NCBI GenBank assembly: GCA_011041825.1
Contig: DRAO01000495.1
Location: 1 to 10,279, forward strand
Source of the DNA: Chloroflexota bacterium
GTDB taxonomy: Bacteria; Chloroflexota; Anaerolineae; SpSt-600
Length of the DNA stretch: 10,279 bases
Direction: 5' to 3'
The position numbers were made by a program, and so were the translations under genes. Positions 1 through 6,856 of the stretch are shown one piece after another (the first letter of the stretch is position 1; the number at the start of each line of letters is the position of its first letter). Below the pieces are notes generated by a model. That model was given only the letters and a program-made list of their open reading frames with translations. It made no database searches and was not told the origin of the DNA.

Positions 1-8
1 ACACCAGG

Positions 9-404
9 TTGGGGCCATCACTTCAAGATACCGCCCAGCTTCTCTCCCCGGAGCATCAGCTTTCAATCCGCTCCAGACCTTCTGTCTGGGGCAGGTCGCG
101 GGTGTCTGATTACACCCAGCCAGGGGCATATGTCATCACCATCTGCACCCACAACCGCATCCCCCTGTTCGGGGACATGGTGGACGGCGAAATGCGGCTG
201 AACGCCTACGCGGATGACGATGTAGGGGCACGGCGACGCCGTGCCCCTACCGAACAATTCGGGAAACCTGTCCTCGGTTCCATCCCCACCATTGTGCGGG
301 CGTTCAAATCCGCCGTGACACGGTGCATCAACGCCGTCCGCAATGCCCTTGGGGCACCCGTATGGCAACGCAATTATTTTGAACACATCATTCGCCATTC
401 TTAA
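9..404 (+). pseudogene. REP-associated tyrosine transposase (RAYT, Y1/IS200-like) remnant
   Basis: The frame carries two recognisable RAYT segments. An N-terminal strand reads DYTQPGAYVITICTHNR (about residues 34-50), followed by LFGDMVDGEMRLN. A C-terminal part reads SIPTIVRAFKSAV...APVWQRNYFEHIIR (about 91-129). In intact relatives the segment between them holds the MPNHVH-type HUH motif that binds the catalytic metal. Here LNAYAD runs straight into DDVGARRRRAPT, so the HUH block is gone. The frame also stops just after EHIIR, before the YI..NP segment that carries the catalytic tyrosine in this family. The first 30 or so residues show no family similarity, and the only start near the left edge is a TTG. 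I infer an in-frame internal deletion plus a 3' truncation, giving an inactive relic. The family call is fairly sure; the exact borders are not. Confidence 0.75.
222..250. repeat. REP-like perfect palindrome inside the RAYT remnant
   Basis: Two 14-base arms (gtaggggcacggcg and its exact complement) flank a single central base. The element reads in frame as VGARRRRAPT within the transposase remnant. GC-rich palindromes starting GTAGGGGC are typical of the short REP-like elements that RAYT enzymes are thought to spread. Only one copy is visible in this window, so its repeat status in the genome is inferred. Confidence 0.7.
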
Positions 405-419
405 TTCGAGGAGGTGACG

Positions 420-1049
420 ATGGCAGCACAATTGCCTCAGGAATTCATAGATTGGCTCTACACCGAGCGAGCCGAGATAGTACGCCGGATGATGGCAGGG
501 GAGAGAATCCCCAAGGAGCAGCTCTACCTTTCCTTCACCCGCCATAACCCTGCCGTCATAACATCCGGACCCGGAGGGTTAAACGGCTCTATAAAAGGGG
601 TGGGATTCGTCCCCAAAGAAGAGTATGCTCAGGAATTTCTGGAACTTTTTATGGAGCACATCAACAAAGGGCAATGCCAAAGCTATGCCCGGGAAGGGCT
701 GGCATTGCTGTACCGCTTGATTTACAGTGAAGAAGCCAGAGAGCGTCTTGATTTCAACCGACTTGGGTCGCTGGAGTTAGCCTGCAAGCATACCTGGACT
801 AACATCCTGGCCGAACCCAAGGCTACGCTTCTCTTCTACGAACCCCCTTCCACAAGCTACGAAGTCCGCTGTCGGGTGGAAATCCATCGGGAGGGCGTTT
901 ACCACGCCCTCGTCAACGCTATGCACGATGCCTATCACGGTCCTGAGCCCTCTTGCTGGTCTGAACGCCCGGTTTACATCTTCATCATCGAGGAAATCTA
1001 CGATAATTCGGTTACACCCCAGGGGTTTGGGAGAAAGATTTATCCCTGA
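420..1049 (+). CDS. Uncharacterised 209-residue protein
   Basis: I do not recognise a named family with confidence. The ATG at 420 is preferred over an in-frame GTG at 414 because a strong ribosome-binding site, gaggaggtga (408-417), lies five bases in front of the ATG. The N-terminal half is mostly amphipathic helix (for example residues 6-26, 67-84 and 88-112). The C-terminal half looks like alternating strands: ATLLFYEPPSTSYEVRCRVEIH (135-156), a helical VNAMHDAYHG (165-174), then PVYIFIIEEIYDNS (184-197) and a GFGRKIYP end. There is no signal peptide or membrane segment, so it is probably cytoplasmic. The EPP...EVR.RVEIH pattern is vaguely reminiscent of flavin-binding split-barrel (PPOX-like) proteins, but this is a weak impression. 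It lies 38 bases upstream of the large secreted protein on the same strand and may be cotranscribed with it. Confidence 0.8.
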   Translation: MAAQLPQEFIDWLYTERAEIVRRMMAGERIPKEQLYLSFTRHNPAVITSGPGGLNGSIKGVGFVPKEEYAQEFLELFMEHINKGQCQSYAREGLALLYRLIYSEEARERLDFNRLGSLELACKHTWTNILAEPKATLLFYEPPSTSYEVRCRVEIHREGVYHALVNAMHDAYHGPEPSCWSERPVYIFIIEEIYDNSVTPQGFGRKIYP

Positions 1050-1087
1050 GCACTCTTAGGGAGTTGGCTGCATAAGGGAGGAGAGAG

Positions 1088-4000
1088 GTGCGCAAGAGGG
1101 AACTTTCACGCAGGTTCTTAATAACCTGTATGGGAGCTCTTGTCCTAACCTTTGGTTTGCTCATCCTTTGCGCCTGGGCAGGAGGCCCCCCGGAGAAGCC
1201 GATTGACCAGGATATAGCGAAGGGAAAATGGCTGGTCTTCGTATCCCCACCCCAGGAATTCCCCATTAACCCGGAGCCAGCCTTGGCTATCTCCCTCTTT
1301 GAGCGAAGCTGGAAGGAGAGACAGAGAGCTCTTGAGAGGCAATTGCGCCAGTTGAGAGGGGTGGGGGAAATCAGCGAGGTCAAAGGGGTTCCCTATGCCC
1401 TGAGCATCCGGACTGAACCTCAGAGTTTGGCCCTTATCTCCGGATTGCCCGGGGTGGAGGAGGTAGTGCCGGATACAAAAGCAGCCAGGCAGAGGCTAAA
1501 AGGGCTTCCTCTCCTCCAAAAGCAGCGAAGCGCTCTATCCCGAATCATCCCCCTTCAAGCCCCACTCACCCTTACCGTGGCCGTCCACCTCACCGAGATG
1601 AAAGTGGTCGGCGAGACGAGCCTTCCCACTCCAGTATTGATAACCATAGCCAGCTCCACAGGTTACATCAGCAAATTCTCAACCGTTATACCCATCCCCA
1701 TAGGTTCCAACAGATACATTTACGTTTTTAACTTTTGTTCTGGATGGATACCCAGAGAAACAATCCTCCCTCCAGGAGGTGTAATCACGGTATCCCAGGC
1801 AGGGAAGGTAATCACAGCCACCATACCCTCGCTGAGTGCCTTCGCCACGGCCGAGGATGACAGCATCTACGGGACAGGGCCTCTTTCTGCCACCGTAGAT
1901 GTATACTTGTACAAGGAAGACGAAGCAAGCTTCTTCGCAAGCTATACCACCACAGTAACCGCATCTGGGGCTTATACCTTGATGCCGGGTATAGACCTGG
2001 TAGGCGGCCATTACGGATATGCAGGGGTGACGGGGGAAAACGGGGTGCGCTTTTACGAGTCTTTTGTGGTGCCCTATGTTTCCCTCTGGTATGGGGGTGA
2101 TGTGCTCTCAGGTAAAGCCGTGCCTTACAGCTATATCAATGTGAGGGTGAAGGATAAACAAGGGCAAATTGGGTCAGGCTGGGGGGATGCCTATTCAGAC
2201 CCTTACGGGGCCTTTGCGTGCTACATCTCGCAAAATTACTATGGCGGTTGGTCCTTCGCCGAAGGCGACCTCATCACAGTCTCAGGTGGCGGGCAGGAGT
2301 TTTCCACTGTGGTGCCCTTGCTTACCTCAGAATTCCACAGAGATGAAGCTAAAGTTGACGGCTATGCTCCCCCCTCTTCGCCCTTGGAAATTTCCCTGCT
2401 GAAGCTCGATGGCTCAACGGCAGCTTTCACCACCACCTCCTCAGCCGATGGCTATTATGCCCTATCCCTGGCCCCGGTATCCCCCCAGGCAACGGAGATG
2501 GGCTTCGTCCGCTACCGCACCCCAGAAGGCCACCGCATCCATCGGGCCTTTGCCGTGCCGGGGATAATCGCTGAACTCAACGACTTCTACCTGAGAGGCT
2601 ACCTCTCCCAGGCCGCAGCACCTTTCACCTTAACCTTAACCGGTGCCAGCGGCAGGGTTAAAAGTATGTTCTTCGATACCAGCTCATACCAGGCCGACTT
2701 CGCCTTCTACCAGCGGTATTATTACTACGAAAACGTTAAGATATACCCCATCATTAAGGAAGGAGACAGGGTCTCAATTGAAGTGAGTGGCGAAGAGGAG
2801 ATAAGCCTTACCGTCCCCCACCTTACAATCAATGTTGACTCCTCTGTCAAAATCGCCTATGGTGAAGCCCCACCCAGCTCCCACCTTGAAGTCTGGTGGG
2901 GGGATTACGTGCGGGAAGTGACTGCCACCGCCACCGGTATCTATACGGCAGATTTCTCCAGCGAGATAGGAGAGGAACTTGCCTATGGCTCCATGAGCAC
3001 CTGGTATTTTGATGAACAAGGCAACTCCGTCTACATTGAGGCTTTTGCTCCCTATCTGAGTATAGCGATTGGCAGAAAGTACGTTTACACGCCATATTGC
3101 TCCAAGTTCTCCTGCCCGATGGCTGTCCTGCTCCTAGATGAGAATGGGCAATTAAAGGAACGGGCCCAAGCCCACTGCTGTGGGGTGGCTAATTTCTCCA
3201 ACCCCATACAGGCAGGGGATATACTGGTCCTGGAAATAGAAGGCCAACGGGTGCTCACCGCCACCGTTCCCTTTATCAGCGCCCGCTTCGACGAGGAAAA
3301 CGACCTAATCTATGGTCAAGGGCCCCCTTCATCAACCCTTTCCATATACGTTTATGTTTACGAACCTACTTACGAGTCCGTCTATAAAGCCAGCCAGGAA
3401 TGGCCTTACTATTACTACACTTATATCTATACGGTTGAGACCTCGGCTGGCGGATTCTACACCCTCCCCCTCTCCGGGACGCTGGATATAATCCCTGGTT
3501 CTAGGGGCTATGTCATCTACACTTCCCCCCACAATTATATGGTTGGCTACCCCTTTGGCGCCCCTATGGTATACGTCAACATCGGTGAGGAAGGGGTTGC
3601 TATGCTCCTGGAATCCTTTGCCCCCGTTAGTGTCACCTTGCTTGGGCCGGATGGAACCGAGAAATCACCGCCTCGCTCGGTTACCCCCTCTTATCTGGAA
3701 GCCTATGCCAGCTTCGATAAGCCCGTCGAACCAGGGGATACAATAGTGCTCACCACCGCTAGCAAGGTCATCTCAGTGCCCATCCCCCTGTTAACCGTCT
3801 CCCTGGACGGGGATGAGAACCTGATAAAGGGGATGGCTCCCCCTGAAGCTAGCCTGGACGTACTGTTATGTAGGCTCCAGATGGGGCAAGAGTGGAGATG
3901 TTTCCTCCGTTCGGCCACTGTCTCCTCCTCAGGGGGCTATTCATTGACCCTCCCTTCCGATGTTACGAGAGCCGATGTTATGTATTGGCCCCCTCGGGGA

Positions 4001-4645
4001 GACCAGATAAAGGTTACTGGCATTAAGCCCCACTTGGAGGTCAAACTGGGAGCGAGGACGATTTACGGCTCCTCCTTCCGCCTGGGTGAACCCGTAACCG
4101 TCACCCTCTACGCAAGTGATGGCAGCGTTAAAGGCCAGGGGACGGGGGAGTCCTCTGCCTACCACTCCTCATTCAACGTGTATCTGGACGGGATAACCCC
4201 CACCGTTGGAATCAGCGATGTAATAGAATTGAGGACGCCTTCAGGGGTTTACACCTTCGTTATACTGCATCTCACCGCTTATGGAGATGCAGTGGAGGAC
4301 GTGGTTCACGGCCAAGCTCCACCCCTCACCCTCGTCCGGGTGGAGGTCTCGGAAAAAAGCTGGCTCAGAGGCCCACACGCCCAAGGGGGATACTATTATT
4401 CTCCCCCTTACCGGATAGTTCAGGCTGATGCTAACGGCTTCTATGCTGCAGATTGGAGCGATGTGGGGCTTCCTATGGACGGCGAAGGGGAGGTAAAGTG
4501 GAGCAACAAACGTGGTGACCTCGTGGAAGTGGGGTTCACCGTGAAGGGTGCGGACTTCTACCTGCCTCTGGTGTTGAAACAGTGGCCTTACGAAAGGGAG
4601 ATGGTTATTTCTTCGACGGCAGCTTCGCTGCCGTCGAAGAAATAA
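1088..4645 (+). CDS. Large secreted modular repeat protein with N-terminal I9-like domain
   Basis: An 1185-residue exported protein of unknown function. It starts at GTG 1088 behind gggagga. Residues 1-31 form a signal peptide: a basic RKRELSRR head, a hydrophobic core and an AWA cleavage site; no good lipobox is present. Residues about 47-129 match the strand-helix-strand-helix-strand layout of subtilisin propeptide inhibitors (I9): KWLVFVS, a long charged helix, GVGEISEVKGVPYALSIRT, SLALISGLPGVEEVVPD. No protease domain follows. From about residue 231 six beta-rich modules recur, each marked by a G.APPSS.L.V-type anchor (about residues 264, 427, 594, 745, 917 and 1077), with an intervening AFAP-type half-module. 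Tyr and Trp are abundant. FYLPLVLK (1158-1164) near the end resembles the terminal motif of many Chloroflexota secreted proteins. The last dozen residues are encoded by a palindrome. Likely a surface or extracellular structural or adhesive protein; the function is inferred only from architecture. Confidence 0.9.
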   Translation: MRKRELSRRFLITCMGALVLTFGLLILCAWAGGPPEKPIDQDIAKGKWLVFVSPPQEFPINPEPALAISLFERSWKERQRALERQLRQLRGVGEISEVKGVPYALSIRTEPQSLALISGLPGVEEVVPDTKAARQRLKGLPLLQKQRSALSRIIPLQAPLTLTVAVHLTEMKVVGETSLPTPVLITIASSTGYISKFSTVIPIPIGSNRYIYVFNFCSGWIPRETILPPGGVITVSQAGKVITATIPSLSAFATAEDDSIYGTGPLSATVDVYLYKEDEASFFASYTTTVTASGAYTLMPGIDLVGGHYGYAGVTGENGVRFYESFVVPYVSLWYGGDVLSGKAVPYSYINVRVKDKQGQIGSGWGDAYSDPYGAFACYISQNYYGGWSFAEGDLITVSGGGQEFSTVVPLLTSEFHRDEAKVDGYAPPSSPLEISLLKLDGSTAAFTTTSSADGYYALSLAPVSPQATEMGFVRYRTPEGHRIHRAFAVPGIIAELNDFYLRGYLSQAAAPFTLTLTGASGRVKSMFFDTSSYQADFAFYQRYYYYENVKIYPIIKEGDRVSIEVSGEEEISLTVPHLTINVDSSVKIAYGEAPPSSHLEVWWGDYVREVTATATGIYTADFSSEIGEELAYGSMSTWYFDEQGNSVYIEAFAPYLSIAIGRKYVYTPYCSKFSCPMAVLLLDENGQLKERAQAHCCGVANFSNPIQAGDILVLEIEGQRVLTATVPFISARFDEENDLIYGQGPPSSTLSIYVYVYEPTYESVYKASQEWPYYYYTYIYTVETSAGGFYTLPLSGTLDIIPGSRGYVIYTSPHNYMVGYPFGAPMVYVNIGEEGVAMLLESFAPVSVTLLGPDGTEKSPPRSVTPSYLEAYASFDKPVEPGDTIVLTTASKVISVPIPLLTVSLDGDENLIKGMAPPEASLDVLLCRLQMGQEWRCFLRSATVSSSGGYSLTLPSDVTRADVMYWPPRGDQIKVTGIKPHLEVKLGARTIYGSSFRLGEPVTVTLYASDGSVKGQGTGESSAYHSSFNVYLDGITPTVGISDVIELRTPSGVYTFVILHLTAYGDAVEDVVHGQAPPLTLVRVEVSEKSWLRGPHAQGGYYYSPPYRIVQADANGFYAADWSDVGLPMDGEGEVKWSNKRGDLVEVGFTVKGADFYLPLVLKQWPYEREMVISSTAASLPSKK
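1778..4552 (+). repeat. Six degenerate protein repeat modules of about 150-172 residues
   Basis: Within the large secreted protein the pattern GD.I.V......TVP.LT, then D...I.G.APPSS.L.V, then a G.Y strand, then an F..P...V..G half-module, recurs six times. The APPSS-type anchors are at about residues 264, 427, 594, 745, 917 and 1077, giving intervals of 163, 167, 151, 172 and 160. The copies are clearly diverged at protein level and I see no long DNA identity between them, so the duplications look old. The composition suggests Ig-like or carboxypeptidase-regulatory-like beta sandwiches. Confidence 0.7.
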
Positions 4646-4646
4646 C
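4604..4646. repeat. Perfect 20-bp inverted repeat spanning the stop codon of the secreted protein gene
   Basis: Arms at 4604-4623 and 4627-4646 are exact reverse complements around a 3-base loop (ttc). The right arm contains the TAA stop (4643-4645), so the hairpin encodes the final residues VISSTAASLPSKK. The stem is GC-rich in the middle (gacggcagc) and AT-rich at the base, with no clear U-run afterwards. It therefore looks more like a REP/MITE-type insertion than a classic terminator, although it may also stall or protect the transcript end. Confidence 0.85.
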
Positions 4647-4666
4647 TTTCCTATGGAGCAAATAAG

Positions 4667-4710
4667 AAGCCCCCTGGGCGGCAATGCCGCCCAAGGGGCT
4701 TGTTTTAATT
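4667..4710. terminator. Bidirectional intrinsic terminator between convergent genes
   Basis: The arms aagccccctgggcggc (4667-4682) and gccgcccaaggggctt (4686-4701) pair over 16 positions with one C-A mismatch and a 3-base loop. On the plus strand the stem is followed by gttttaatt. On the minus strand it is followed by cttattt. It sits between the stop of the plus-strand secreted protein gene and the stop of the minus-strand nucleotidase gene, the expected place for a shared terminator. Confidence 0.8.
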
Positions 4711-4717
4711 ATGTCAA

Positions 4718-6421
4718 TTAGGCTGCCTTCTTCATCCTCCTGAGGGAAGCCCCCGCAGCGACAGCCGCCCCGCCCAGGATGATCACCACATAGAAGGGGA
4801 TGGGCTCCTCAGCGCCGGTGACCGGGAGTTCAGCCTGGACAGCCAGGTTGATGATGCGGCCTTCGACCTTGGGGCTCACCGGGGAATAAGTGGTGATGTA
4901 CTCCGCTACGGCGTCGTGGAGCAGCACGCCCGTCTCGAAGACGTTGGTCCCCTGCTTGAAGACCTCGTAGCCGTCGCCGCCGCCGAAGAGGAAGTTGTTG
5001 GTGACCACCCGGTAGGTGGCGTTGGGGTCAATGGGCACGTACTGCCCGCTGGCCTTATCCCATACTTCCACCTTGACGATGCGGGAACCGGCGGGCTTGC
5101 GGGGGTCAAAGGTGTAACGCAAGCCAGCCACCTGCGGGAAGCGGCCCTTGACATCCTCGATGCGGCTTACACCATTCTCCAGGGCCTCGATAATCTGGGC
5201 GCCAGTGAGGTCAAGGTCCACCAAGGTGTTCCCGAAGGGCAAAATCTCCAGAATCTTGCCCATCGAGATGTCGCCAGCGGGGGCGCTGGCCCGGATGCCG
5301 CCGCCGTTCTGGATGGCAATCTGGGTGTTGTCGTCGGCGGTTTTCCACAGCATAGCGTCGCAGATGAGGTTGCCCAGGTTGGTCTCCATCGTGCGGACGT
5401 GCTCTTTCTCGCCGTCCAAATCCACCGCCGACTGACCGATGATGGTGTTCTTGAGCTCCTCAATGGGGCCAGCGAGTTCAGCCAGCTTGGCATCGAACTC
5501 GGGGTCGGAGGCGATGCTGGCGTTCACGAAGATGGGCTGGCCGCTGTATTCGGTGACCTTGCCCTCGGCATCGAAGGTCACGTTCAGGCGGCCAAGGTAG
5601 CTGCCCCACTGATAGGCGTGGACGATGAGGACTGGTTCACCGCTGGGGGAATTGACCACGGTGGGATAAGGCCCCTTAGCGCCTTCCATATCGCCCAGGA
5701 GGGTGTGGGAGTGCCCGCCGACGATGATGTCTATCCCGGCCACGGAAGCGGCGAGTTCCTTGTCCTCATTGTAACCGAGGTGGGTGAGGGCGATTATCTT
5801 ATTGATGCCCTGGGACTCGAGCTCGGCAACAACCTGCTTGGCTGTCTCGATGGGGTCTTCAACTTCCACGCCTTCGCCGACGTTGGAGATAATCTTAACG
5901 TCTTCGGTGGTGAGCCCGAAGATGGCCACCTTCTCGCCTCCGATTTCCTTGATGACATAAGGCTTAATCTTGCCCCGGAGCAGGTCAGAGCCAGAGCAAT
6001 CCAGGTTGGCTGAGAGGACCGGGAAGTTAGCGCCGTCAATGAACTTGGCAAGCGGCTCCTGCCCTTTGTCAAACTCATGGTTCCCGACGGCCATCGCATC
6101 GTAGCCCATCTTGTTCATAAACCACAGGTCGGCCTGGCCCAGGTACTGGTTGAAGTAGAGGGTTCCCTGGAAAACATCGCCAGCGTCCAGCAGGAGCACG
6201 TTGCCACCCTCAGCTCGAATCTGCTTGATGAGGGTATACCGCCGGGAGACACCGCCCTGTTCCTCGCCTTTGAAGGGGGTGAAAGGCTCAAGGTGAGCGT
6301 GGGTATCATTGGTGTGCAAGATGGTGAGGGTAATAGGAGCTTGGGCAAGCGCCTGAGGGACCAGGGCTAGAAGGAGCGTGATAGTGAGAATAATTGGTAG
6401 CAAGTATCTCTTACCCTTCAT
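4718..6421 (-). CDS. LPXTG-anchored 5'-nucleotidase / UshA-type metallophosphoesterase
   Basis: A 567-residue exported enzyme of the 5'-nucleotidase/2',3'-cyclic phosphodiesterase family, expected to hydrolyse extracellular nucleotides for phosphate or nucleoside salvage. Residues 1-26 form a signal peptide ending ALA. The catalytic metallophosphatase domain shows all dimetal motifs: NDTH (38-41), GD (81-82), GNHEFD (113-118), THLG (213-216) and GGHSH (235-239). The C-terminal substrate domain has NGGGIR (372-377) and FGGGDGYEVF (479-488). LPVTG at 532-536, a hydrophobic stretch and a final RRMKK form a sortase sorting signal, so the mature enzyme should be covalently attached to the cell wall. 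The ATG is preceded by aaggaggagg five bases away. It begins 37 bases after the OsmC-like gene on the same strand and could share its transcript, with a palindrome between them. Confidence 0.95.
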   Translation of the reverse strand: MKGKRYLLPIILTITLLLALVPQALAQAPITLTILHTNDTHAHLEPFTPFKGEEQGGVSRRYTLIKQIRAEGGNVLLLDAGDVFQGTLYFNQYLGQADLWFMNKMGYDAMAVGNHEFDKGQEPLAKFIDGANFPVLSANLDCSGSDLLRGKIKPYVIKEIGGEKVAIFGLTTEDVKIISNVGEGVEVEDPIETAKQVVAELESQGINKIIALTHLGYNEDKELAASVAGIDIIVGGHSHTLLGDMEGAKGPYPTVVNSPSGEPVLIVHAYQWGSYLGRLNVTFDAEGKVTEYSGQPIFVNASIASDPEFDAKLAELAGPIEELKNTIIGQSAVDLDGEKEHVRTMETNLGNLICDAMLWKTADDNTQIAIQNGGGIRASAPAGDISMGKILEILPFGNTLVDLDLTGAQIIEALENGVSRIEDVKGRFPQVAGLRYTFDPRKPAGSRIVKVEVWDKASGQYVPIDPNATYRVVTNNFLFGGGDGYEVFKQGTNVFETGVLLHDAVAEYITTYSPVSPKVEGRIINLAVQAELPVTGAEEPIPFYVVIILGGAAVAAGASLRRMKKAA

Positions 6422-6446
6422 CTCAACCTCCTCCTTGAATTTTTAG

Positions 6447-6462
6447 GTAGCGATATCGCTAC
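6447..6462. promoter_or_regulatory. 16-bp perfect palindrome between the OsmC-like and nucleotidase genes
   Basis: The sequence gtagcgatatcgctac is its own reverse complement. It overlaps the TAG stop of the OsmC-like gene (6459-6461) and lies about 25 bases upstream of the nucleotidase start codon. Perfect dyads of this size are typical of operators for dimeric regulators. As RNA it could form only a six-pair hairpin with an AUAU loop and no U-tract, so a terminator is less likely. The regulator is unknown and I see no convincing promoter around it. Confidence 0.45.
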
Positions 6463-6836
6463 TTTAACCTGTACTCCAGTTTTATTGGCCCTCTTAGGAA
6501 TTTCCCTACCTCGCAATGCCTGGCCGAGTTAAACAATATCTTTACTTCCCGCCCGGTCAACCCTTCATCTAACCACAAGCTGACCTGCACAGTTCCTCCC
6601 TTCTCCTCCTGCTCTATTTCCACCTCTACCTCTACTTTGCCCAGCTCAATCTCTTTAACAGCGGCAACTGCCGCCAGGGTCAGGATTATTCAAGAGGCGA
6701 GCGCTGCTGCCACCAATTCTACCGGGCAGAACTTCTCCCGCTCCTCTTTTGTCCCTTGTTCCACCACGAAAGTACGCCCTCCAGAACGTATGAGGGCTTT
6801 ATCCGGGGCAACGTAGGAAGCGCTTACCTTAACCAT
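6459..6836 (-). CDS. OsmC-like peroxiredoxin, predicted selenoprotein (in-frame TGA read as selenocysteine)
   Basis: A 125-residue OsmC/Ohr-superfamily protein that becomes visible only if one TGA is read through. From ATG 6836 it begins MVKVSASYVAPDKALIRSGG and continues FCPVELVAAALAS-U-IILTLAAVAA (U at residue 49). It then has the central strands and LTGREVKILFNSARHCEVGKFLRGPIKLEY, ending at TAG 6461-6459. OsmC proteins have their peroxidatic Cys in a P.ELLLAALASC motif and a resolving Cys in an A..HC.V...L motif. The TGA sits exactly at the first and Cys108 is the second. Cys37 is an extra cysteine. Both halves are intact in one frame, with no other lesion. OsmC-like proteins are an established prokaryotic selenoprotein family. 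The start codon has only a weak upstream gggtg; a GTG three codons earlier is possible. It lies 20 bases after lplA. The alternative is a nonsense pseudogene, which is less likely given the position of the TGA and the hairpin after it. Confidence 0.9.
6661..6689 (-). promoter_or_regulatory. Candidate bacterial SECIS hairpin just downstream of the Sec codon
   Basis: Reading the minus strand after the TGA, 20 bases separate the codon from a four-base loop AGUU closed by the five-pair stem GCGGC/GCCGC (6674-6670 with 6665-6661). Two G-U pairs can extend the stem below (6675/6660 and 6676/6659), and a distal AAUC/GAUU pairing is possible. Bacterial SECIS elements have a short upper stem, a small apical loop with a G in one of its first two positions, and roughly 16-37 bases from UGA to the loop. 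All of these are met, with the G second in the loop. The hairpin lies inside the coding region, as usual in bacteria. Confidence 0.7.
6690..6692 (-). other. Predicted selenocysteine codon (TGA, residue 49 of the OsmC-like protein)
   Basis: The minus-strand TGA occupies the position of the conserved catalytic cysteine in the AALASC motif of OsmC proteins. Replacement of a redox-active Cys by TGA, with Cys in homologues, is the standard signature of a selenoprotein. A general code change is ruled out locally because other genes here, including 420-1049 and lplA, end in TGA. Confidence 0.85.
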
Positions 6837-6856
6837 AGACAGCACCCAGATGCAAA

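Noticed and set aside
71..90. Short hairpin ccagac/gtctgg near the left edge
   Set aside because: Six perfect pairs in GC-rich DNA are expected by chance and nothing nearby supports a function.
4916..6013. Long plus-strand open frame of 365 codons
   Set aside because: It is antisense to the 5'-nucleotidase gene, whose catalytic motifs are all present. The plus-strand translation shows only low-complexity Gly/Val/Asp composition and no domain.
6459..6836. OsmC gene as a plain nonsense pseudogene
   Set aside because: The only lesion is a TGA precisely at the redox cysteine, the rest of the frame is intact on both sides, and a SECIS-like hairpin follows.
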